The position numbers were made by a program, and so were the translations under genes. Under the pieces are notes generated by a model. It had not been told where the DNA came from. It ran no database searches and saw only the letters and a program-made list of their open reading frames with translations. Source: Streptosporangium nondiastaticum (GTDB lineage Bacteria; Actinomycetota; Actinomycetes; Streptomycetales; Streptomycetaceae). From it: DNA of 64,000 nt. Shown piece after piece: positions 50,648-58,561 of this stretch. The stretch's first letter is position 1, and each line of letters opens with the position of its first letter. Location: positions 62,001 through 126,000 of the forward strand of contig NZ_PXWG01000004.1 in NCBI RefSeq assembly GCF_003011965.1, given 5' to 3'.

Positions 50648-51940
50648 ATGAGTTACGACCTTGCAGTCGGAGCCGACGTCGGCATCGTGAACAAAGCGGC
50701 CGAGGAGGTCTACGGCCAGCTGTATCCGCGCTACTTCACCGGCTCCCAGCCGTACGACGCCGGAGGCACCACCGTCACGGTGACCTGGGACGTCAAGACC
50801 GCCCCCATCTTCGACCTCACCCCGCCCGCGTACTCCGCGGAGGAATTACGCGCGCGCTTCACCGAAGGCGTCGCCGCCGGCCGGTTCACCGACGACCAGG
50901 TGGCCGAGCACGCGGCCGCCCTCCAGAACTCGCTGGACGGAAGCACCTTCCAGGTCGTCCTGCGCCAGGTCCACGTCACCGTCGACACGGGCGGCGGCGG
51001 GAACCTGATCGAAGGGGACGTGACCGTCACGGTGGACGTCCAGGCCACGACGTCCCCGTCCGGCCTGCTCACCCTGAACCCCCTCAAGGCCGTGGCCAGT
51101 GACACCAGCCAGGTCCAGAAGGTGATCCTGGACAACGTCGTGCTGCCCGCCGTCCTCGACCAGGCCCGCCAGGTCCTCTCCGGCATCACGCTGCCCAAGC
51201 CGGACATCCCGCTGCTGGACCTGTCGGTGCCGGTCCCCGTCATCCAGCCGCAGCGGGCCGTGGCCGCCATGAACCTGGTGGAGCACGGCATCCCGCAGCC
51301 GCCGTTCCCGGACACCTGGCCGGAGAGCCCGTTCTTCGCCCTGCTCGGCACGGACACGGTCCGGCGGATCGCCCAGGCGGCCACCGCGTACCTCGAAGGC
51401 AAGACCTTTCCCGCCGGCGACTCGAAGAACATCGGGATCGGCACCGCCTACTACAAGGCGACGATCGCCATCCACGACGTGCAGTGCGAGATCGTCGACA
51501 CCGATGTCCCGGCCGTACGCGTGCACGCCGCCGTCACCGGCAGCGGAAGCGCCGGCATCGACTGGATCATCGGCGGATCGACCGACGCGTTCTACGACCT
51601 GCGGCTGGAGCCCGACCCCACCGTCACCCTCACCCTGTCGATGTCCGGGACCACGCTCAAAGCCACGACGGACAGCGTGAGCTCCTTCGACCTCAAGATC
51701 TATCCGCACAGCGACATCGTCAGCGAGATCGCCGCCTGGGTGGCCAACGCCCTCTCGTCCACCCTCGGCGGGCTCGTGGGCGACGCGCTCCGCGGCATCG
51801 AGTTCGAGCTGGGCAGCCTCCCCGCCATCCCCGTCGACGTGGACCCCGTCCACCTCGACGTGACCCCGGTGAACCTGGCTCTCGGCCGCTTCGGCGACGC
51901 CCTGTCCCTCCAGGGCGACGTCTCCATCACCAAGCGGTAG
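50648..51940 (+). CDS. TULIP/P47-like protein candidate (430 residues)
   Basis: Starts at ATG 50648 with GGGGAAG upstream. Begins SYDLAVGADVGIVNKAAEEVY, close in pattern to the 310-residue paralogue and to the D-V-V-Y...V-N opening of P47. Long beta strands alternate with two amphipathic helices (about 165-190 and 365-395): GNLIEGDVTVTVDVQATTS, AYYKATIAIHDVQCEIVD, TVTLTLSMSGTTLKATTDS. No signal peptide or membrane helix. This strand-and-wrapping-helix makeup suits tubular lipid-binding folds, but no direct homology can be claimed by eye. It is divergent from the six-gene operon and probably belongs to the same system. Confidence 0.72.
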   Translation: MSYDLAVGADVGIVNKAAEEVYGQLYPRYFTGSQPYDAGGTTVTVTWDVKTAPIFDLTPPAYSAEELRARFTEGVAAGRFTDDQVAEHAAALQNSLDGSTFQVVLRQVHVTVDTGGGGNLIEGDVTVTVDVQATTSPSGLLTLNPLKAVASDTSQVQKVILDNVVLPAVLDQARQVLSGITLPKPDIPLLDLSVPVPVIQPQRAVAAMNLVEHGIPQPPFPDTWPESPFFALLGTDTVRRIAQAATAYLEGKTFPAGDSKNIGIGTAYYKATIAIHDVQCEIVDTDVPAVRVHAAVTGSGSAGIDWIIGGSTDAFYDLRLEPDPTVTLTLSMSGTTLKATTDSVSSFDLKIYPHSDIVSEIAAWVANALSSTLGGLVGDALRGIEFELGSLPAIPVDVDPVHLDVTPVNLALGRFGDALSLQGDVSITKR

Positions 51941-52000
51941 CGGGCGGAGCGCCGGCGGGGGCGGGGCACGGGCGAGGCCACGGCGAAGGGCCGCGGGGTG

Positions 52001-53035
52001 TCAGTCCGCGGCCGCTTCCACGATCGACGCGAAGCCGGGCGTGGGCAGCGTGCGCACGTGGCGGAGCCCGGAGCGGGCGAAGAGGGCACCGAGTTCGGCG
52101 GGACCGCGGGTGCTGCCGCCGAGGGCGGTCAGCATCAGCAGGTCGAGGTCCTTGCCCGGGTGCGGGTCATTGCCCGGCTCGGGCACGGCGTCGATGACCA
52201 GGACCCGGCCGCCCGGGGCGAGGGCCCGGCGGCAGGAGCGCAGGATGCGGACGCAGTCGTCGTCGCTCCAGTCCGGCAGGACGTGCTTGAGGAGATGGAC
52301 GTCGCCCCCGGGGACGCCGGCGAAGAAGTCCCCGGGCTCCGCCTGCCAGCGGCCCTCCAGCTCCTGCCGCGCGGCGAGCAATGGTTCGCGCAACGCGGGC
52401 GCCTGGTCGAAGAGGACGCCGGACAGGCCGGGGTGACGCAGCAGGACGGACCGCAGCAGCCCGCCCCTTCCGCCGCCGACGTCCACGACCGTGCCCCGCT
52501 GCGGGAACGGGTAGGCGGCGGCGACCGCGTCGTCGAGCGGGCCGGAGAAGGCCGCCATCCCGGCGTCGAAGAGCTCCCGGGCCGCTGTGTCGCCTTCGAG
52601 GTGCCGGAAGAAGGGGGTGCCGAAGACCCGGGGGAAGGCGGACTCCCCGGTGCGTACGCTCTCGGCGAGGTCGGTCGACGGGCGCACGAACATGTCGTCG
52701 GTGAGCAGGAGCACCGCGGAGTGCAGCGAGCCGGGTATGTCCGTGCGCAGGGCGTCGGCGGCGGGTGTCAGCCCGAACGCGCCCGCCTCGTCCTCGCGGA
52801 AGACGCCGCGCGACGCCAGGAGCCGCAGCAGGCGGTGCAGCGTCCTGCCGTCGGTGCCGGTGTCCGCGGCGAGCTCCGCGGCGGTGCGCGGTCCGCCGGC
52901 GAGCAGGTCGGCGAGGCGAAGCGACGCGGCGGTCCGCAGCGCGGCGGAGTGGAGGAACCCGTAGGCCTCCTCCATCAGCCGCAGGGCTCCCGACGCGTCG
53001 GGGCTGTCTGAGTGCCGGCCGGACGAAGTCTCCAC
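52001..53035 (-). CDS. SAM-dependent O-methyltransferase (acetylserotonin methyltransferase type)
   Basis: 344 residues. The N-terminal dimerisation/winged-helix part (about 15-110) has LHSAALRTAASLRLADLLA and TLHRLLRLLASRGVF. The C-terminal Rossmann part has the SAM motif VVDVGGGRGGLL near residue 172 and LKHVLPDWSDDDCVRIL near 240, where plant-type enzymes carry the catalytic His (LKHVLPDW keeps a His). It should methylate a hydroxyl group of a small molecule. The start GTG 53035 has GGGAG upstream. It converges on the 430-residue gene; a role in modifying a prenyl product of the neighbouring locus is possible but unproven. Confidence 0.88.
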   Translation of the reverse strand: METSSGRHSDSPDASGALRLMEEAYGFLHSAALRTAASLRLADLLAGGPRTAAELAADTGTDGRTLHRLLRLLASRGVFREDEAGAFGLTPAADALRTDIPGSLHSAVLLLTDDMFVRPSTDLAESVRTGESAFPRVFGTPFFRHLEGDTAARELFDAGMAAFSGPLDDAVAAAYPFPQRGTVVDVGGGRGGLLRSVLLRHPGLSGVLFDQAPALREPLLAARQELEGRWQAEPGDFFAGVPGGDVHLLKHVLPDWSDDDCVRILRSCRRALAPGGRVLVIDAVPEPGNDPHPGKDLDLLMLTALGGSTRGPAELGALFARSGLRHVRTLPTPGFASIVEAAAD

Positions 53036-53236
53036 AGCGATCTCCCGGGGTGGTTCTGGCTGGTGCCGGAGGATCACCACCCTGCCGGCCGCCGGCCGGG
53101 CCGCGGCACCGCCGCTGTACGGATCTCCGGCCGGGACTTACGTCCTAGTGCCCCGGTCCTGCCTTGCGTGGAAAGCCCGGGCCGCCGGACGGATATCGTT
53201 TGGGAGGCCCGGCGGTACGGGCATAGGGTCGCAGGC

Positions 53237-53599
53237 ATGTCTATACGTCTTCGTATGCGTGAAGCACTGCCGGTGGCGATGCGCGCCCGTGACAAGTCCA
53301 CGGTGAGCGTGCTGCGTTCAACTCTTGCCGCGCTGGACAACGCCGAGGCGGTGCCCGTGGATGAAGCCGCGCTCCGTGGTGTGGCTCTTGAGCACGCGCC
53401 GGTGGGTGCCGGCACCACCGAGGCGGTGCGGCGTGAGCTGAGCGAGAGCGACGTGGTCGATGTCGTGCGTGCCGAGGCCGCCGAACGGCTGGATGCCGCA
53501 GAGCAGTTGACCGCCCCGGCGCACGCCGACCGGGCCGCGCAACTCCGTGCGGAGGCCGCCGTACTGCTCAGCTTCCTCGACGGCCCCGACGCCGCGTAG
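53237..53599 (+). CDS. short YqeY/GatB-domain-like protein
   Basis: 120 residues, start ATG 53237 with AGGGT upstream. The N-terminus RLRMREALPVAMRARDKSTVSVLRSTLAALDNAE closely follows the YqeY pattern. YqeY proteins, usually about 150 residues, share the tRNA-binding tail domain of GatB; their role is unclear. Here the middle is shortened and Ala/Glu-rich, while the helix with EAAVLLSFLDG at the end recalls the family. It is not next to amidotransferase genes. A hairpin downstream (53651-53675) separates it from the convergent hydrolase gene. Confidence 0.75.
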   Translation: MSIRLRMREALPVAMRARDKSTVSVLRSTLAALDNAEAVPVDEAALRGVALEHAPVGAGTTEAVRRELSESDVVDVVRAEAAERLDAAEQLTAPAHADRAAQLRAEAAVLLSFLDGPDAA

Positions 53600-53650
53600 G
53601 ACACGGCGCCACGCCGCCCCCGGACCGGCGCCGGATCAGGGCCTGGAAAC

Positions 53651-53675
53651 GGGGCGGCCACCGCGTGGCTGCCCC
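53651..53675. terminator. stem-loop between convergent genes
   Basis: GGGGCGGCCA (53651-53660), five-base loop, TGGCTGCCCC (53666-53675): ten pairs with one G-U. It lies between the stops of the YqeY-like and cysteine hydrolase genes and has no T-run. A bidirectional terminator is likely. Confidence 0.6.
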
Positions 53676-53693
53676 GCACTGCTGGAGCCGGGG

Positions 53694-54317
53694 TCAGGCG
53701 GGGAGGGCGTCGACGGTGGGGACGACGGTGCCGAAGAGGTCCGTGATGGTGGTGAGGGCGGCGGTCTGGAGGGTGGTGGCGGGCAGGACGGTGCCGTCGG
53801 GGGCGGTGAGGGTGCGGGTGGCGGTGGTTTCGGCGACGACGGTGGGGCGGTAGCCGAGGTTGAACGCGCCCTGGACCGTGTAGCTGACGCACATGTGGGT
53901 CATGAAGCCGCCGATGACCAGGTCCTTTCCACTGCCCGGGGCGGCGCCCAGCCCGGTGAGGGTCTCCTCCAGCTCGGTGAGGTGAAAGGCGTTGGGGAAC
54001 TGCTTGACCACCACCGTCTCGCCCTCCGCCGGGGCGGCTTCGTCGCTGATGGCGCCGATGCGGGCACGGATGTCGTAGGGCGTGTTCTCGCCGCCGTCGT
54101 TGATGACGTGGATGACCGGGATGCCTGCGGCGCGGGCGCGCTGCAGGAGGCGGGCACCGGCCGCGAGGGCTTCATCGGCGCCTTCCAGCGCCATGACGCC
54201 GGTGCGGTACGTGTTCTGGTAGTCGATCAGGACCAGGACGGAGTCGCTCAGCGCGGGCGGCCGGCTGTCCAGGCCTATGACGTCGCGCAGGGTCGTGGAG
54301 GGCTGGTTGCTGCTCAC
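53694..54317 (-). CDS. cysteine hydrolase, isochorismatase family
   Basis: 207 residues with the catalytic triad of the family: Asp in VLIDYQNTY (about 32), Lys in VVKQFPNAF (about 105) and Cys in GGFMTHMCVSYT (about 142). Enzymes of this family cleave C-N or ether bonds in isochorismate, nicotinamide and similar substrates; nothing in this window shows which. The start GTG 54317 has AAAGG upstream. A 13-base tandem repeat lies in its leader. It follows the GlxA-type regulator gene on the same strand with a 109-base gap, so that regulator probably controls it. Confidence 0.88.
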   Translation of the reverse strand: MSSNQPSTTLRDVIGLDSRPPALSDSVLVLIDYQNTYRTGVMALEGADEALAAGARLLQRARAAGIPVIHVINDGGENTPYDIRARIGAISDEAAPAEGETVVVKQFPNAFHLTELEETLTGLGAAPGSGKDLVIGGFMTHMCVSYTVQGAFNLGYRPTVVAETTATRTLTAPDGTVLPATTLQTAALTTITDLFGTVVPTVDALPA

Positions 54318-54327
54318 AGCGGGGCCT

Positions 54328-54370
54328 TTCGTAGAGGAACTTCGTAGAGGAACGAGGAACTTCGTAGGAG
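54328..54370. repeat. tandem TTCGTAGAGGAAC repeats in the hydrolase leader
   Basis: Two perfect 13-base copies (54328-54340, 54341-54353), then GAGGAAC and TTCGTAGGAG as partial copies. The block sits between the GlxA-type regulator stop and the hydrolase start, 10 bases from the GTG, where it could affect translation or bind the regulator. Confidence 0.8.
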
Positions 54371-54426
54371 GGGGAGCACGCGGGCATGGCGGAGCCGCCC
54401 GCGCTGCCCATGTGCAGGGGAGTCCG

Positions 54427-55419
54427 TCAGGTGTTCTGCGTGCGGAAGCGACGGCGGTACGCGGCGGGAGTGGTGGCGAGCCGCCGTTTGATCGCCCGGT
54501 GCAGGGTCTCCACCGAGCCGAGCCCGGCGGCGGCCGCGACCTGGGCGAGCGGCTCGTCGGTGGTCTCCAGCAGACGCCGGGCCACCTCGATGCGGGCGGC
54601 CTCGACGTAGGCGGCGGGGCTGACGCCGGTCTCCTGCGTGAAGACGCGGGCGAAGTGCCGTTCGCTCAGGCACATCCGGGCCGCCAGCACCTCCGCGGAC
54701 AGGTCCTCGCCGAGGTGGTCGGCGATCCACAGCCGCAGCTCGTCGATGTCGCGGCGGGCGGAGGTCGGCCGGCTGAGCGGTACGGAGAACTGGCTCTGCC
54801 CGCCCTGCCGCTTGAGGTACATCACCAGCTGCCGGGCCACGGCCAGGGCGACGTCCTCGCCGAGGTCCTCGGCCACCAGGGCGAGCGCGAGGTCCAGACA
54901 GGCGCTGATCCCGGCGCCGGTCCACAGCCTGCCGCGGTCGGTCCGCACGAAGATCGGATCCGGGTCGACCGTGACGGACGGGTGGTCGGCGGCGAGCCGG
55001 GCGGCGGTCGACCAGTGCGTGGTCGCCGTCTTCCCGTCCAGCAGCCCGGCCGCCGCCAGCACGTGCGCGCCCACGCACACCGACGCCACCCGCCGCGCGT
55101 GTGCGGCGGTCTCCTTTACCCAGGCCACGACGCCGGGGTCGATCCGGGCGACGGGGCCGTCGTCGGTGATGTCGACCGCGCCGGGCACGAGCAGGGTGTC
55201 CACGTGCCCGCCGACCTCGTCGAAGGCCAGATCGGCCAGCAGCCGCACACCCGCCGACGTCCGCACCTCGCCGGCGGCCGGCCCGGCGAGGCGGACCCGG
55301 TAGCCGGCGCGGCCCGCGGTCTCCCGGTTGGCCAGCGCGAAGACCTCGGCCGGGCCGGTGACGTCGAGGAGGTCGACATCGGGGAAGACCGCGATGACGA
55401 CACGGTGCGAAAGGGGCAT
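54427..55419 (-). CDS. GlxA-type regulator: DJ-1/PfpI domain plus AraC helix-turn-helix
   Basis: 330 residues. The N-terminal part (about 5-170) is a class-I amidotransferase-like DJ-1/PfpI domain with FPDVDLLDVTGPAEVFALA and the nucleophile-elbow-like VCVGAHVLAAAGLL (Cys near 115). The C-terminal part (about 220-325) is an AraC DNA-binding domain with MCLSERHFARVFTQETG and VAAAAGLGSVETLHRAIKRRL. Start ATG 55419, with GAGG in a GGTGGAGGTGAGG stretch upstream. It most likely controls the adjacent hydrolase gene, its own promoter, or the divergent permease gene. Confidence 0.9.
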   Translation of the reverse strand: MPLSHRVVIAVFPDVDLLDVTGPAEVFALANRETAGRAGYRVRLAGPAAGEVRTSAGVRLLADLAFDEVGGHVDTLLVPGAVDITDDGPVARIDPGVVAWVKETAAHARRVASVCVGAHVLAAAGLLDGKTATTHWSTAARLAADHPSVTVDPDPIFVRTDRGRLWTGAGISACLDLALALVAEDLGEDVALAVARQLVMYLKRQGGQSQFSVPLSRPTSARRDIDELRLWIADHLGEDLSAEVLAARMCLSERHFARVFTQETGVSPAAYVEAARIEVARRLLETTDEPLAQVAAAAGLGSVETLHRAIKRRLATTPAAYRRRFRTQNT

Positions 55420-55474
55420 GGACTCATCCTCACCTCCACCATCCCTGGCCGCAATGACGGTGATCTGTCACATC

Positions 55475-55498
55475 CGGACATGCGGACATGCGGATACG
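55475..55498. repeat. direct repeats CGGACATG in the divergent promoter
   Basis: CGGACATG at 55475-55482 and 55483-55490, then CGGATACG. They lie in the gap between the GlxA-type regulator and the permease gene, 57 bases from the regulator start. Tandem half-sites of this kind suit AraC-type proteins, which bind direct repeats. Confidence 0.6.
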
Positions 55499-55646
55499 GG
55501 GGCACTGTGCAACGCGTCGTAGCTGACCAGAGGGCGCGCGAAACATCGCCTTCACGTTCGAGGCGGCGGCAGGAAATACGCCCTGCCTAGCGTTCCCGGT
55601 GGCCGGTTGCGAAGCCGTTGCAGCCACTGCACGTCCAGGAGAGCGC

Positions 55647-57338
55647 ATGAGCAGTACCGAGCGACGACCGAGAGGATCCGTCGGCCGTGAAGAGTCTCCG
55701 CAGGCCGGAGCCGGAGCCGGGTCCGGGACCGGGTCCGAGGGCGGCGCGGCCCGGGAGACCCTGGAGGACTACACCCTCCGGTTCGCCCCGCGCAGCTACC
55801 GCCGCTGGACGCCGATGGTCGTGGCGACCACGGCGCTGGGCGGGATCGCGTACTTGGCCGACTTCTCGATCGGTGCCGGCATCGGCCTCACCCACGGCAC
55901 CGGGAACGCGCTGGCCGCGATCCTCGTCGCCGCCGTGGTCATCTTCGTCACCGGCTTCCCGCTCGCCTACTACGGGGCGCGCTACAACCTCGACCTGGAC
56001 CTGATCACCCGCGGCTCCGGGTTCGGCTACTACGGTTCGGTCCTGACCAGCGTCATCTTCGCCAGCTTCACCTTCATCTTCTTCGCCCTCGAAGGCTCGA
56101 TCATGGCGCAGGGGCTGAAGCTGGGCCTGGGGCTGCCGCTGTGGCTGGGCTATCTGGTCTCGACGTTCATGGTGATTCCCCTGGTCGTCTACGGGATGAA
56201 GGCGCTCAGCAAGCTCCAGGTGTGGACGACGCCCGTCTGGCTGCTGCTGATGGTGGGTCCGCTGGTCTATCTGGTGGTCACCGATCCGGGGACGGTGGAC
56301 CACTGGCTGTCCTACGCGGGCACCGGCGGTGAGGGCGGGGTGAACACGGCCTCGGTGCTGCTGGGCTCCGGCGTCTGCCTGTCACTGATCGCCCAGATCG
56401 GCGAACAGATCGACTACTTGCGCTTCATGCCGCCCCGTACGAACGGCAACCGCCGCGCCTGGTGGACGGCGGTCGTGGTGGCCGGTCCCGGCTGGGTCGT
56501 GCTCGGTGCGCTGAAGCAGGCGATCGGGGCGTTCCTCGCCGTGTACGTCATCGCTTCCGTGGGTCCGGCGTCCGCCGCCGAGCCCATTCAGCAGTTCAAG
56601 GCGGCCTTCGACGCGATGATGCCCTCCTGGCTGGTCGTCCCGCTGGCCGTGGTGCTGGTCGTCATCAGCCAGATCAAGATCAATGTGACGAACGCCTACT
56701 CCGGCTCGCTGGCGTGGACGAACTCCTTCACCCGGCTGACCGGGCGCTACCCGGGCCGCATGGTGTTCGTGCTGCTCAACCTGGCCTTCGCGCTGGCGCT
56801 GATGGAGGCCGACATGTTCAGCTTCCTCAACCGCGTCCTGGGCTTCTACTCCAACTGCGCCATCGCCTGGGTCGTCACCGTCGCCACCGACATCATGGTG
56901 AACAAGTACGTGCTGAAACTCTCCCCGCACGCCCCCGAGTTCCGGCGCGGCATGCTCTACGCGGTCAACCCCGTCGGCACGGTCGCCTTCGTGGCCGCCT
57001 CCGGCCTGTCGATCGCCATGTACTTCCACGCCCTGGGCGACACGCTCCAGCCGTACTCGCCGGTCGCGGCGGCCCTGATCGCGTTCGTCCTCACCCCGCT
57101 GATGGCCGTCCTGACCAAGGGCCGCTACTACCTGCGCCGCACCACGGACGGGATCGGCGAACCCCTGCTGGACGCGGACGGCAACCCGAGCGCCACGCTC
57201 TACCGGTGCCACGTGTGCCGGCAGGAGTTCGAGCGCCCGGACGTCGCCGCCTGCCGCACGCACGACGCGGTGGTCTGCTCCCTGTGCCTGAGCACCGACA
57301 GGGTCGGCGACCACGTGCTCCCCGCGTCCGTGGGATAG
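55647..57338 (+). CDS. NCS1-family nucleobase permease with a Cys-rich C-terminal tail
   Basis: 563 residues with about twelve membrane segments (about 55-500). TLEDYTLRFAPRSYRRWTP and GGIAYLADFSIGAGIGLTHG near the start, and INVTNAYSGSLAWTNSF in the middle, are typical of purine/cytosine (NCS1) permeases, which import nucleobases or related compounds with cations. After the last helix there is a soluble tail with four Cys and one or more His (CHVCRQEF, ACRTHDAVVCSLC) that looks able to bind zinc; I do not know this from standard NCS1 proteins. Start ATG 55647 after GGAGAG. A PfkB kinase gene follows after 134 bases, suggesting uptake followed by phosphorylation. Confidence 0.88.
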   Translation: MSSTERRPRGSVGREESPQAGAGAGSGTGSEGGAARETLEDYTLRFAPRSYRRWTPMVVATTALGGIAYLADFSIGAGIGLTHGTGNALAAILVAAVVIFVTGFPLAYYGARYNLDLDLITRGSGFGYYGSVLTSVIFASFTFIFFALEGSIMAQGLKLGLGLPLWLGYLVSTFMVIPLVVYGMKALSKLQVWTTPVWLLLMVGPLVYLVVTDPGTVDHWLSYAGTGGEGGVNTASVLLGSGVCLSLIAQIGEQIDYLRFMPPRTNGNRRAWWTAVVVAGPGWVVLGALKQAIGAFLAVYVIASVGPASAAEPIQQFKAAFDAMMPSWLVVPLAVVLVVISQIKINVTNAYSGSLAWTNSFTRLTGRYPGRMVFVLLNLAFALALMEADMFSFLNRVLGFYSNCAIAWVVTVATDIMVNKYVLKLSPHAPEFRRGMLYAVNPVGTVAFVAASGLSIAMYFHALGDTLQPYSPVAAALIAFVLTPLMAVLTKGRYYLRRTTDGIGEPLLDADGNPSATLYRCHVCRQEFERPDVAACRTHDAVVCSLCLSTDRVGDHVLPASVG

Positions 57339-57472
57339 CGGCCGCCGGGGCGGCCGGACGTACGGTTCGTCATCGTGACGACGGTGGAAGACTGACGGGC
57401 GGGGAGCAGCCGCCGACAGCGGCGACGGACCGGCCTCCCACGCTCGCACACCGTCCCGAAAGGCACCGTTTC

Positions 57473-58426
57473 ATGATCATCGTTGCTGGTGAAGCCCTCA
57501 TCGACCTCGTTCCCGCGGGTCCCCGGGAGCAGGACGGCTCCGCCGGCGACGACCTCTCCGCCCTGCTGCCCAAGCGCGGCGGCGGCCCCTACAACACCGC
57601 CGTCGCCCTGGCCCGCCTCGGTTCCCCCACGGCGTTCTGCTCGCGGCTCTCCACCGACCACTTCGGCCGGGCCCTGCTGGGCGGTCTGACGGCGGACGGC
57701 GTGGACACCTCACTGGTCCAGCGCGGCCCCGAGCCCACCACGCTCGCCGTGGCGCATGTCGGCGACGGCGGCTCGGCCGAGTACTCCTTCCACGCCGGCG
57801 GCACCGCGGATCGCCTGTTCACCAGCCCGGAGACCCTGCCCGACGCGGCCCGCGCCGTCTCCTTCGGCACCTGCTCCCTGGTCCTCGAACCCGGCGCGAG
57901 CGCCTACGAGGACCTGATGCGCCGCGCTTCGGCCCGCGGTCTGTTCACCGCCCTCGACCCGAACGTCCGCCCCGGCCTCATACCCGACGCGGACGCCTAC
58001 CGGGCCCGCTTCCGCTCGTGGCTCCCGCACGTCACCCTCCTCAAGCTCTCGGAGGAGGACGCGGCCTGGCTCGCGGGCCCGGCGGCCGACCCGGTGTCCG
58101 CCGCCGCGGAGTGGCTGGCGGCAGGCCCGTACGCCGTCGTGCTCACCCGCGGCGGCGCGGGGCTGACCGTGCTCACCCGTGACGGCCTCGAACTGTCCGT
58201 CCCCGGCGAGCGGGTGACGGTCGTGGACACCATCGGCGCGGGCGACACCGTCAACGCCGCACTGCTGCACCGGCTGGACGGCCACGGCGCCCTCACCGCG
58301 GCGCCCGCCCTCGGCGCGGATCAGTGGCGCGACGTCCTGGCCTTCGCGGCCCGCGCGGCCGCGATCACCTGCTCCCGCGCCGGCGCCCGGCCCCCGTACG
58401 CCGCCGAACTCGCAACCGGCCGCTGA
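57473..58426 (+). CDS. PfkB-family carbohydrate/nucleoside kinase
   Basis: 317 residues. The N-terminal signature VAGEALIDLVPAG and GGGPYNTAVALARLG (about 37-51) and the C-terminal DTIGAGDTVNAALL (GAGD near 252-255, catalytic Asp) define the ribokinase/fructokinase family. It transfers phosphate from ATP to a sugar or nucleoside. LDPNVRPG (about 163) is typical of fructokinase-like members. The neighbouring NCS1 permease makes a nucleoside or a ribose derivative an equally fair substrate guess. Start ATG 57473, with GAAAGG upstream. Confidence 0.88.
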   Translation: MIIVAGEALIDLVPAGPREQDGSAGDDLSALLPKRGGGPYNTAVALARLGSPTAFCSRLSTDHFGRALLGGLTADGVDTSLVQRGPEPTTLAVAHVGDGGSAEYSFHAGGTADRLFTSPETLPDAARAVSFGTCSLVLEPGASAYEDLMRRASARGLFTALDPNVRPGLIPDADAYRARFRSWLPHVTLLKLSEEDAAWLAGPAADPVSAAAEWLAAGPYAVVLTRGGAGLTVLTRDGLELSVPGERVTVVDTIGAGDTVNAALLHRLDGHGALTAAPALGADQWRDVLAFAARAAAITCSRAGARPPYAAELATGR

Positions 58427-58561
58427 ACCCGCAGTGCTCACACAGCGTGACGGCGCGGGCGCGGATGTCGTTCCCGGCGTGCTGTTGGGCTGATCGGGGG
58501 ACGCCCGCGAGGCCGGAGAGCTCCCGGCGTCGTTCACGAGGCCGCAGCGGTGCCGGCGCCG

